Positions 55,214 to 62,753 of a stretch of DNA of 64,000 bases are shown here, one piece after another. The position numbers were made by a program, and so were the translations under genes. The DNA is from CAWDYA01 sp963806495 (GTDB lineage: Bacteria > Acidobacteriota > Polarisedimenticolia > JACPZX01 > DASXTC01). The notes under the pieces were generated by a model that ran no database searches, was not told the origin of the DNA, and was given only the letters and a program-made list of their open reading frames with translations. The first letter of the stretch is position 1; each line of letters begins with the position of its first letter. The stretch lies in assembly GCA_963806495.1 (NCBI GenBank), contig CAWDYA010000008.1, positions 434,001 to 498,000 of the forward strand. The letters run 5' to 3'.

Positions 55214-55996
55214 ATGAACCCACACAGAGCCGCGAAATGGCTCGTCTTCATCACCCTTGTCGCCTCGCTTGTGTTCCTGCCGGAAGCCTTCGGGAAGAAT
55301 CACAAGGACCACGGCAACAAGGGGAAAGGCGTGCAGACCCGGTTCAGGGGGCTTGACCAGAACAACGATGGCAGGATAACGCGGGACGAGTGGCGAGGCA
55401 ACGACCGCTCGTTCTCCGTGCACGACACCAATGGCGATGGAGTGATTTCGGGCAACGAGGTCGGAGTGGCGTTGCGCGACGAGGGGTACGACGACTTCCT
55501 GGAGATCGATCAGGACCGCAACGGGAGGATCTCCCGCGACGAGTGGCGCTGGGATCGGGCCGGTTTCGACAGCATGGACGAAGACCAGGACGGCTCGCTC
55601 ACGCGCCGGGAGTATCTCTACTCACCCGTTGACGACATCGCCGACATCGACATCGGCGCGCTGAGTCGCGAGGATCTCCTGAAGGGGAACGCCGACGCAC
55701 GCAATGTTCTGTTCGGGGAGTTCGATCGAAACAACGACGGCGTGATCTCGCGAACCGAGTTCAGCGGCGACAAGCAGTCCTTTGCCCGTCTCGACACGAA
55801 CAATGATGGCAAGCTGATGCGCCAGGAGTTCATCGATCGCTGTGGGGATCTCGAGCGGGATTTCAACCTGGCCGACACCGATCACGACGGCCGGCTGAGT
55901 CGCGAGGAATGGAACGGCGGCACGAGGGCGTTCGCTCGTCTCGATGGAAACAAGGACAACCTGCTCAGCCTCGTCGAGTTCGCCGGGGTGAGCTGA
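55214..55996 (+). CDS. Secreted EF-hand protein with eight Ca-binding loops
   Basis: 260 residues with a signal peptide (WLVFITLVASLVFLPEAFG) and a His/Lys-rich linker. Eight EF-hand loops follow: DQNNDGRITRDE, DTNGDGVISGNE, DQDRNGRISRDE, DEDQDGSLTRRE, DRNNDGVISRTE, DTNNDGKLMRQE, DTDHDGRLSREE and a degenerate DGNKDNLLSLVE. It should bind several Ca2+ in the periplasm or outside. AAGGAGG lies before the GTG 55211/ATG 55214; the ATG is chosen. It follows the glycine-zipper gene by 39 bp and is probably co-transcribed. Confidence 0.88.
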   Translation: MNPHRAAKWLVFITLVASLVFLPEAFGKNHKDHGNKGKGVQTRFRGLDQNNDGRITRDEWRGNDRSFSVHDTNGDGVISGNEVGVALRDEGYDDFLEIDQDRNGRISRDEWRWDRAGFDSMDEDQDGSLTRREYLYSPVDDIADIDIGALSREDLLKGNADARNVLFGEFDRNNDGVISRTEFSGDKQSFARLDTNNDGKLMRQEFIDRCGDLERDFNLADTDHDGRLSREEWNGGTRAFARLDGNKDNLLSLVEFAGVS

Positions 55997-56041
55997 GGAG
56001 CAACCTGATCGAACGACCGGGCGGCAGAAGGCAAGTACACC

Positions 56042-56623
56042 ATGACGATACGAGGCTCCACGGTATTCACAGCGTGTCTGATGGTCTGCTTCGCCATGCC
56101 GACCCGGGCCGGGGAGTTGGCAGGGGTCACCCTGCCCGGCCGGACGACAGCCGGGAAATCGACACTCGTCCTCAACGGGATGGGCCTGCGCGAGGTAACC
56201 TGGCTTCGGATCAACGTATACGTCGCCGGACTCTACCTGGAGACGCGGTCCTCCGATGCCGATGCGATCCTTGGTGACGATCATCCCAAACGGATCGTCC
56301 TCTTGTTCGTCCGCTCGGTCGGCCGGAGGCAGATCATCCACGAGTGGGACGAAAGCCTCAGGGCGAACGTCGGGCAGGATTTCGCCTCACTGGAGGAGCG
56401 CGTTGCCACGCTCCACGGCTGGCTGCCCGATACCCTCAGCAGGGGCGATGAAATAAGTCTCTCCTTTCTGCCCGGGGAAGGTCTCGTCGTGGAGATCGGG
56501 GGCGTCGTCAAGGGGACGATCCCCGGCGCCGACTTCGCCCGCGCCGTATTCGCCGTGTGGCTGGGCCCTCGGCCGCCGGACCGGGACCTCAGGGCCGGTC
56601 TTCTCGGGTGCGGCCGAGGCTGA
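56042..56623 (+). CDS. Chalcone-isomerase-like secreted protein
   Basis: 193 residues with a signal peptide (ends near FAMPTRA). The fold pattern of the bacterial chalcone isomerase-like family is clear: LVLNGMGLREVTWLRINVYV then AGLYLE, KRIVLLFVRSVGRRQIIHEW, EISLSFLPGEGLVVEIGGVV and GADFARAVFAVWLG. Bacterial members are periplasmic fatty-acid-binding-type proteins without flavonoid isomerase activity. The 3' end overlaps the convergent radical SAM gene by 35 bases. Confidence 0.85.
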   Translation: MTIRGSTVFTACLMVCFAMPTRAGELAGVTLPGRTTAGKSTLVLNGMGLREVTWLRINVYVAGLYLETRSSDADAILGDDHPKRIVLLFVRSVGRRQIIHEWDESLRANVGQDFASLEERVATLHGWLPDTLSRGDEISLSFLPGEGLVVEIGGVVKGTIPGADFARAVFAVWLGPRPPDRDLRAGLLGCGRG

Positions 56624-57614
56624 GCCTTGCGGCATGCGCGGCCCCTCCCCGCCCTCGGCGGACGAGCTGCCCCACCCGATCCGAAACCTCATAGAGGGTT
56701 CGTGCCGGCATGATCCCCAGCAAGCGGTGTCCACCCACCGACTTCATCCCGGCCGATGCCAGACACCCGCATTGAGAACAATCGGGATCGCCACCGAACT
56801 GACAGGGGGTGATCCGGCTCCTCAGATCCGCCGAGACCGAGAGAGTCGTCCGGGCGAATATGCACTCGGCCGGAGAGGACGGAGGACGACGGTAGCCTTC
56901 GAGCACCGCATCGGGCAGGTGCAGCTTCGGAAAGGCGTCACGCAGACCCGCCAGCTCGTCCAGGACCCGCTCCTTCTCCTGCGGCGAGAGGATCTCCTCG
57001 GACCGTTCTCCGCGCTGCGGCGTGAACAGGCTGAACCAGATTCGCCACACTTCGGGCCGGCCCGACCAGAAGGCTACAAACTGTTCGAACGTTCCCGCGC
57101 GACGCGCCATCTGGCCGGTCACCGTGCAATGCACGGTGATCGAGCGCCCCTCGATGTTCTTCAGGATGCGCTCGTATGTGGCTGGGGCCCGACGACGATC
57201 GTGGTCCGCCTGGAGTCCGTCGATCGAGACAACGACCCAGAGCCCCTGGATCCGGCCCCACTCCTCCGGGATCGGGCGCACGGCGCTGGTCACGAGCTGA
57301 ACCGTCACACCCATCCGGCTCAGCTCCGGAAGGAGGGTGTTCAGCTCGCGGAAACGCACCAGCGGCTCGCCACCCACGATCGAGACATAGACCGGTCGGA
57401 GCTCGCGTACCAGATCGAGGACGCCGTCGATCAACGCCTGGCCCCGGAAATCGGCCAGGGACCGGAGCGGCCCCGCATCGCCGAGATGCCCGGGCTCATA
57501 GGCATAGCAGCCCGGACAGGAGAGCGGGCACTCGCGTGTGATCTCGAGCGAGAGCATCGGGTGGACGCCGCTCAGGATGCGGCCCCACGCCCTGTAGACG
57601 TTTGCATGTTTCAT
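56589..57614 (-). CDS. Radical SAM protein with C-terminal Cys cluster
   Basis: 341 residues. The [4Fe-4S]/SAM site is CPLSCPGC (Cys29, Cys33, Cys36). SIVGGEPLVRFRELN supplies the GGE motif and LWVVVSIDGLQADHD the next strand. The C-terminal quarter has CQFGGDPDCSQCGC, a SPASM-like cluster that may hold a second iron-sulfur centre. It reads MKHANVYRAWGRILSGVHPM at the start, and the ATG is 57614. The substrate is unknown; no precursor peptide or sterol/hopanoid partner is adjacent. It is in an isolated minus-strand unit. Confidence 0.85.
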   Translation of the reverse strand: MKHANVYRAWGRILSGVHPMLSLEITRECPLSCPGCYAYEPGHLGDAGPLRSLADFRGQALIDGVLDLVRELRPVYVSIVGGEPLVRFRELNTLLPELSRMGVTVQLVTSAVRPIPEEWGRIQGLWVVVSIDGLQADHDRRRAPATYERILKNIEGRSITVHCTVTGQMARRAGTFEQFVAFWSGRPEVWRIWFSLFTPQRGERSEEILSPQEKERVLDELAGLRDAFPKLHLPDAVLEGYRRPPSSPAECIFARTTLSVSADLRSRITPCQFGGDPDCSQCGCLASAGMKSVGGHRLLGIMPARTLYEVSDRVGQLVRRGRGGAAHAARLSLGRTREDRP

Positions 57615-57817
57615 CGCAGACCATCACGGCACTGACGGAAGCCGTGCCGCAGTTGCGTCATTCTAGCTGATCTCCATCCCTTCGATTCAATACCCTTGCG
57701 CGGCTGTTCGGAGCCTGCCTGAGCGGGATTCAGGAAACTCCTGACTTGCGGAGACATCCGGCTCCGGGTAAGCATGTATGGTGTGGGAGTTCGTATGCGA
57801 TCCCGGTCGGGAGGCGA

Positions 57818-58633
57818 ATGACGACCCGCGGACATCAGATGAGTGCAATGGCTTGGGCGAGGGTGGCGGGTCTTGCCCTGCTGGCTCTCGGGGCCACGGT
57901 GGGCACGCTCGGCGCCGCCCCCGTCCCGGTGCGCTTCCCCGAGGGCTCCCTCCACGGATTTCTCGCCTTGCGCTCGATCGACGGCAAGCTGGTCGCCGAG
58001 GGCGATCTCCTCCAGGTGGTGCGGGATGGGAACGTCGAGAAGCGTATGGTCTTCCGTTTCAAGGACGGGTCGGTGCTCGAGGAGTCGGTGGTATTCAGTC
58101 AACAGACCGTCTACACCATGCAACGCTATCGTCTGTCGCAGAGCGGGCCGGTGTTCGACGAGGACATCGAGGCCTCGCTCGATCGCGCTACCGGGCTGTA
58201 CAGCGTGAAGACGCGAAGCCACGAGACCGGGAAGGAAACAGCGCTCGACGGGCCCATCGAGATGCCCCCTGACGTCTACAACGGCCTGATCCTCAGCATC
58301 GTGAAGGACCTGCCCAAGGGGGCCAGCGAGACCATACACTTCGTTGCCTTCACGCCCGAGCCACGACTCATCCAGCTGGCGATCGCGCCGGCCGGCGAGC
58401 AGAAGGTCATGGTCGGGGATCTGGCCAAGACCGCGGTCCACTACGTGCTGAAGCCCCAGCTCGGGATGTGGATGACGCTCTTCGCCACGGTGCTGGGGCG
58501 CATGCCGCCGGACGAGCACGTCTGGGTCCTCATGGATGACGTGCCCGCGTTCGTGAGATTCGAGGGGCCGCTGTATCCCACGGGGCCGGTCTGGCGCATC
58601 CAGCTGACGAGTCCCCGCTGGCCCGAGAATTAG
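57818..58633 (+). CDS. Secreted protein of unknown function (DUF-like)
   Basis: 271 residues from ATG 57818 (GGGAGGCGA just before). Signal peptide VAGLALLALGATVGTLGA. A beta-rich body: GFLALRSIDGKLVAEGDLLQ, MVFRFKDGSVLEESVVFSQQ and VWVLMDDVPAFVRFEGPLYP. The repeated long strands suggest a lipocalin-like or LolA-like barrel, but no family is recognised. Nothing in the neighbourhood gives a function. The ~200 bp upstream, back to the radical SAM start, show no promoter that I can support. Confidence 0.7.
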   Translation: MTTRGHQMSAMAWARVAGLALLALGATVGTLGAAPVPVRFPEGSLHGFLALRSIDGKLVAEGDLLQVVRDGNVEKRMVFRFKDGSVLEESVVFSQQTVYTMQRYRLSQSGPVFDEDIEASLDRATGLYSVKTRSHETGKETALDGPIEMPPDVYNGLILSIVKDLPKGASETIHFVAFTPEPRLIQLAIAPAGEQKVMVGDLAKTAVHYVLKPQLGMWMTLFATVLGRMPPDEHVWVLMDDVPAFVRFEGPLYPTGPVWRIQLTSPRWPEN

Positions 58634-58681
58634 CCCAGCCGCATCGCCGCCCCGGCGGCTCACAAGGCCGTGACGCTTCCG

Positions 58682-58951
58682 TCAGCGGTCACCCTTCGAG
58701 CCGAGGGAAGTCTTCTGGGGATGTCCACGCTGGGCTTCCTGCGGAGCCCCGCCGGAATCGGCGCCTGCCTGCGAGTGTTTCCCCTCGTCATGGATCTCGA
58801 TCTGCCCGGCCTCGAGCAGCTTCCTGACGGCGGGCCGCTCGGCTGCGGTGTCCGCGATCTGGCCTGTCTTGAAAGGCCCGAGGTGGAGGATCTTCCCTCC
58901 TGCGAGCGAAATCCTGATCGGCCTGTTGGTCTTGTTGGAGACAATCTTCAC
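58682..58951 (-). CDS. Small basic protein, unassigned (89 aa)
   Basis: Start is the GTG at 58951 with GGAGGGTCCATC before it. It begins VKIVSNKTNRPIRISLAGGK then ILHLGPFKTGQIADTAAERP, a compact beta fold of ~55 residues. A low-complexity tail (AGADSGGAPQEAQRG) follows. Similar short proteins with the NKTxRPIRIxLxGGKxLHLGP pattern are recalled from many bacteria, without function. Confidence 0.6.
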   Translation of the reverse strand: MKIVSNKTNRPIRISLAGGKILHLGPFKTGQIADTAAERPAVRKLLEAGQIEIHDEGKHSQAGADSGGAPQEAQRGHPQKTSLGSKGDR

Positions 58952-59175
58952 GATGGACCCTCCGAGGAAGCGCTGCCCCGCCGGGAGGCGCGGCGAAGAT
59001 GATCGCTGCCTTCGACGGATCACGCGCGGGCGGATGCCAACCGGAGTCTACACTGCGGAGCCTCCCGACGCTGGCGGCCCGAGGTCGACACGAGGCTTCC
59101 GGGGGCGGCATTGCATTTCACGGTATTCGATCCGCGGCGGGCGCCGGTGCATACGGGGAGTTGAAGATGATTGGC

Positions 59176-59202
59176 TGGCGGGAGCGACTGGACTTGAACC
59201 CG
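59176..59202 (-). repeat. Copy of the tRNA-Asp 3' end (attachment-like direct repeat)
   Basis: 27 bases (TGGCGGGAGCGAC, mismatch, GGACTTGAACCCG) match positions 62344-62370, the CCA end, acceptor strand and T arm of tRNA-Asp, with one mismatch and the same orientation. The rest of a tRNA is absent. The pair brackets 3.2 kb with the Ser/Thr kinase gene. Confidence 0.6.
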
Positions 59203-59217
59203 ATCCGGGGTGAGATG

Positions 59218-59248
59218 CTAAAGCACTGATGGCGCACGATTTTCGTCG
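59218..59248. repeat. Short dispersed repeat, copy B
   Basis: Partner of 22200-22230 (about 24 of 31 positions). It begins 16 bases after the tRNA-Asp 3'-end copy. The rest of the 470-bp gap 58952-59419 holds no gene that I can support. Confidence 0.4.
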
Positions 59249-59363
59249 CAACCAGCTGACAGCTCGCCGCTTTCCGCCGTCCATCGAGTCCCCTGGCGTC
59301 CCCCCGAATCCCCCGGGATCGACCCCGGTCGTGGAGAAATAGTGGAGACGGCGGGGGTCCATC

Positions 59364-59369
59364 TATAAT
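59364..59369 (+). promoter_or_regulatory. -10 box of the intact Ser/Thr kinase gene
   Basis: TATAAT 50 bases before the ATG at 59420, without a clear -35 box. The broken paralogue has the same hexamer upstream (18728). Confidence 0.4.
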
Positions 59370-59419
59370 GACCCTCTCGCCGCGACGGTCGCGGCCTCGA
59401 CGCCTGACGGAACACGACC

Positions 59420-62152
59420 ATGCCCCTGGAGCCCGAACAGAGCCTCGCCCACTACCGCATCCTCCGCCAGATCGGACAGGGCGGCATGGGGGCGGTCTTC
59501 CTGGCCGAGGACACGAAGCTCGAGCGTCAGGTGGCGCTGAAGGTCCTGCCGCCGGAGATGGCCGCCGATCCCGATCGGCTGGAGCGCTTCCACCGCGAGG
59601 CCAAGACCGTCGCCGCCCTGAACCACCCGCACATCGTGACGATCTATTCCGTCGAGCAGGCGGTCCCGGACAGCCCGGGCAAGGCGGAACCGCTCCGTTT
59701 TCTGACCATGGAAATGGTCGACGGCGAGAGCCTGAATCACCGGATCCGGCCCGGCGGCCTGCCCATCGCGAAGATCATCGACCTCGGAATCTCCCTGGCG
59801 GATGCACTGTCAGCGGCCCACGACAAGGGGATCGTCCATCGCGACCTGAAGCCGGCCAACATCATGATCACGCGGGAAGGGCGCATCAAGGTGCTCGACT
59901 TCGGCCTCGCCAAGCTCTCCTCGGAGACCGGCCCGATTGGAGCGGACGACCTCAGCGTGACCTCGGCGCCGACCCGGCTGGCCTCGCGGGACGAGCCGTT
60001 GACCCGCGCCGGGATGATCATGGGGACGGTGCCCTACATGTCGCCTGAGCAACTGGGAGGCGATCCTGTCGATCACCGCACCGATCTGTTCGCTCTCGGC
60101 GTGCTGCTTTACGAGGCATGCACGGGGCGACGGCCGTTCGACGGCAGGAACACCGCTGAACTGGTCTCGTCGATCATGCGCGATCGCCCCGCTTCGTTGG
60201 TCGAGCAGCGGCGGGAAGTTCCGCCGCGACTCGAGCAGATCATCATGCAATGCCTGGAAAAGCGCATCGACAATCGCAGCCCCTCTGCCCTCGAGGTCCG
60301 CGACCGCTTGCGTGAGATCGGAAGCGAACTGCAATCCGCTGCATCGGACGTATCACAGTCGGCTTCGGCCTCGACTTCGTCGCCCGCCACGGCGGCGCCT
60401 GTATCGTCGCCCGGCACAACGAGGGTCCGGTGGGTCGCACTCGGAGCCTTCGTCGTCGCCGCCATGGTCGCGGCCCTCTGGTTCGGCAGGCACGGCGACG
60501 ATCGGCCGGCGGCGCCACCCGCTGCGGGCGTCGAAGATGCATCGATCGCCATCCTTCCGCTGGCCACCGTCGCCGGGGACGACGAGTTCGCCGACGGCAT
60601 CCACGATGAGCTGATCACACAGGTGTCGAAGATCGGCGCCCTCAAGGTGATCGCGAGAACCTCGGTGATCGGCTTCAGGGGAACGACGCTCAAAGCCTCC
60701 GAGATTGCGGCCGACCTCGGCGTGACCACGATTCTGGAAGGGAGCGTCCGCTACGCCGGAGAGCGGGTGCGGGTCAACGTGACCCTGATCGACGCGCGCT
60801 CCGACGCGACCGTGTGGAGCGAGAGTTACGACCGCGAGCTGACCGCCCGGAGTATCTTCGAGATCCAGACCGCGATCGCCCGCCAGGTTGCGTCCGCCCT
60901 GACCGTGGCGCTCTCCCCGGACGAGCAGCAGGCGCTGGCGACGGCGCCGACGGAGAACCTGCAGGCCTATCGGAGCTATCTGAAGGCAGTGGGGCTCGAG
61001 CGGCTGGCGGACGACAGGGAGGTCGTCGCCGGCACCGTGGCGGCCCTCACCGACGCGGTCGATCTCGATTCGAACTTCGCGCAGGCCTGGGCGCGCCTGG
61101 TGAAGGCGCACCTGCAGATGTACTGGCGGGGGTTCGATCGATCGATCGAGCGGCTCGAACGCGCTCGCCGGGCGCTCGATCGCGCCACCGCCCTGCAGCC
61201 CGACCTGCCGGAGACGGCGGCGGCGCGCGGTTACTACTTCTACTGGGGCTTCCGCGACTACCCGCAGGCCCTTGCGGCGTTCGGGGAGGCGCGGCGGGGT
61301 CTGCCGAACGACGCTTCGCTGCTGGCGGTGACGGCGTTCATCCAGCGGCGCATCGGGTTGTGGGATGAATCGCTTGCCGGACTCGATCGTGCCATCGAGC
61401 TGGATCCTCGGAACATTTACCTGCTGAGCAATCAGCTGAACAGCTATGAGACACTGCGCCGGCGGAAGGACGCCGAACGAATCATCGAGCGGATCGAACG
61501 TGTCGATCCCTCGGACTGGTCGATCGAGGGGTTTCGTGCCAAGCTGTCGCTCCTGCTGGATGGCGACCCGGCTCCCCTCCTCGCCCTCGATGACTATCGG
61601 GGAGAGGCCGGTGCAATCCTGGACGCTTACCTGCTGGCAAGAGACTTTGCCGCAGCCACGCGCTTTATCGAGTCCTGGCCCGACGCAGGTCTCGAGTCCC
61701 AGGTCTCCCTGACACCGAAAGCGCTTGCAGCAGCGCTGGTTCGCCACATGGCCGGTGATCGAAGCGGTGTCGATCCGGGACTTCGACAGACCGTGGTCGA
61801 CCTGGAGGCACGGCGGGATCGCGACCCCGCCGATCCACGCGTCCATTCCAGTCTCGGAGTGGCTTACGCGCTGCTGGGAGATCGGGAGGCGGCGATGAGC
61901 TCCGGCCGCCGGGCGGTCGAACTGCTTCCCTATACGCGCGACGCGATGGATGCCGGCAACTACGTCTGGGCCCTCGTGCAGATCCACTCCCTGCTCGGCC
62001 AAAAGGAAGAGACGGTTCACCAGCTGGATCGCTACCTGTCGAATCCTGGCATGTGTGGAGCCGGCTTCATCGAGCGGTACCCACTGTTCGACCCGTTGCA
62101 GGACTATCCGGCGTTTCAGGAAATGCTGCGACATGCCCCGTCCGGCGACTGA
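59420..62152 (+). CDS. Ser/Thr protein kinase with TolB/FlgO-like domain and TPR array
   Basis: 910 residues, intact. The cytoplasmic PknB-type kinase (1-~285) has GQGGMGAVFLAED, Lys41 in VALKVLP, HRDLKPANIM, DFGLAKLS and the activation-loop end MSPEQLGGD. A Ser/Ala linker and one transmembrane helix follow (WVALGAFVVAAMVAALWFG, ~335-355). The periplasmic part starts with a TolB/FlgO-like domain (SIAILPLATVAGDDEFADGI, LGVTTILEGSVRYAGERVRV, ARQVASAL) and ends in ~8 TPR-like repeats. This is a receptor kinase design common in Acidobacteriota; targets unknown. It is paralogous to 18769-21378. It lies between two copies of the tRNA-Asp 3' end. Confidence 0.92.
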   Translation: MPLEPEQSLAHYRILRQIGQGGMGAVFLAEDTKLERQVALKVLPPEMAADPDRLERFHREAKTVAALNHPHIVTIYSVEQAVPDSPGKAEPLRFLTMEMVDGESLNHRIRPGGLPIAKIIDLGISLADALSAAHDKGIVHRDLKPANIMITREGRIKVLDFGLAKLSSETGPIGADDLSVTSAPTRLASRDEPLTRAGMIMGTVPYMSPEQLGGDPVDHRTDLFALGVLLYEACTGRRPFDGRNTAELVSSIMRDRPASLVEQRREVPPRLEQIIMQCLEKRIDNRSPSALEVRDRLREIGSELQSAASDVSQSASASTSSPATAAPVSSPGTTRVRWVALGAFVVAAMVAALWFGRHGDDRPAAPPAAGVEDASIAILPLATVAGDDEFADGIHDELITQVSKIGALKVIARTSVIGFRGTTLKASEIAADLGVTTILEGSVRYAGERVRVNVTLIDARSDATVWSESYDRELTARSIFEIQTAIARQVASALTVALSPDEQQALATAPTENLQAYRSYLKAVGLERLADDREVVAGTVAALTDAVDLDSNFAQAWARLVKAHLQMYWRGFDRSIERLERARRALDRATALQPDLPETAAARGYYFYWGFRDYPQALAAFGEARRGLPNDASLLAVTAFIQRRIGLWDESLAGLDRAIELDPRNIYLLSNQLNSYETLRRRKDAERIIERIERVDPSDWSIEGFRAKLSLLLDGDPAPLLALDDYRGEAGAILDAYLLARDFAAATRFIESWPDAGLESQVSLTPKALAAALVRHMAGDRSGVDPGLRQTVVDLEARRDRDPADPRVHSSLGVAYALLGDREAAMSSGRRAVELLPYTRDAMDAGNYVWALVQIHSLLGQKEETVHQLDRYLSNPGMCGAGFIERYPLFDPLQDYPAFQEMLRHAPSGD

Positions 62153-62197
62153 GGTGATCGCGCCACGCACTCTTCCCATCTGACAGGGTATCGGAAG

Positions 62198-62225
62198 TGG
62201 CGCGCCCGGACGGATTCGAACCGCC
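62198..62225 (-). repeat. tRNA 3'-end remnant (T arm, acceptor strand, CCA)
   Basis: On the minus strand: GGCGG stem, TTCGAAT loop, CCGTC stem, seven acceptor bases CGGGCGC, G, then CCA. The T stem pairs fully (one G-T), but no matching 5' half lies within tRNA distance. It differs from tRNA-Asp and so derives from another tRNA. Confidence 0.55.
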
Positions 62226-62343
62226 CACTGGACGCTGCGAGAACATCAACGGCGCGCAGGGACACGCATCCCGCGTGGAGGGGCGGGCACAGATGGGAGG
62301 AGGAGAGGCTGGATTAGTTGTGAGATGCTGATTCTAAGGAGTT

Positions 62344-62420
62344 TGGCGGGAGCGACGGGACTTGAACCCGCGATCTCCGGCTTGACAGGCCGGCGTGTTA
62401 ACCAACTACACCACGCCCCC
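62344..62420 (-). tRNA. tRNA-Asp (GTC)
   Basis: 77 bases including an encoded CCA. Acceptor GGGGGCG pairs with CGCTCCC (one G-T); the anticodon stem CCGGC/GCCGG encloses CTGTCAA with anticodon GTC. Discriminator is G, as expected for aspartate. The T arm is GCGGG, TTCAAGT, CCCGT. It is downstream of tRNA-Val on the same strand, 21 bp apart, probably one transcript. Confidence 0.95.
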
Positions 62421-62441
62421 GCGACCGTGTGAAGCACTTGC

Positions 62442-62516
62442 TGGTGGGCAGTACTGGATTTGAACCAGTGACCCCCTGCTTGTAAGGCAGGTGCTCTCCC
62501 GCTGAGCTAACCGCCC
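62442..62516 (-). tRNA. tRNA-Val (TAC)
   Basis: 75 bases including encoded CCA. Acceptor GGGCGGT pairs with ACTGCCC; D arm GCTCAGCGGGAGAGC; anticodon stem CCTGC/GCAGG around CTTACAA, anticodon TAC; T loop TTCAAAT; discriminator A. Confidence 0.95.
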
Positions 62517-62527
62517 GGCACGTCCCC

Positions 62528-62557
62528 ATGCTATCCGAACAGAAGCGCCGGCCGCAA
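62528..62557 (-). promoter_or_regulatory. Promoter for the tRNA-Val/tRNA-Asp transcript
   Basis: Minus strand TTGCGG (62557-62552), 18 bases, TAGCAT (62533-62528). It lies 11 bases upstream of the tRNA-Val 5' end, a fitting distance. The 235 bp between the tRNAs and the GNAT gene hold no other feature. Confidence 0.45.
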
Positions 62558-62753
62558 CGGAATACCACCGCCCCGCGGCGGGGGCCATCGCTCACCATGG
62601 AACGAGAGCGCGTACGGTAGCACGAGGACGCCTCCTCTTCAAGAGGCCCTTTTCGGTGGTTGCCCGCGGGCCCCCGGGGTGGAAAGATAGGGGCGCCATG
62701 CCCGACAACCCGGTCTCCTGCCGCTTGCCCCCTCCCCCCCGAGGACCCCTGCC

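Noticed and set aside
42535..57765. TCCTGACTT(A/G)CGG shared by the gaps at about 42.5 and 57.7 kb
   Set aside because: Only 13 bases match and the flanks differ; not enough for a repeat call.
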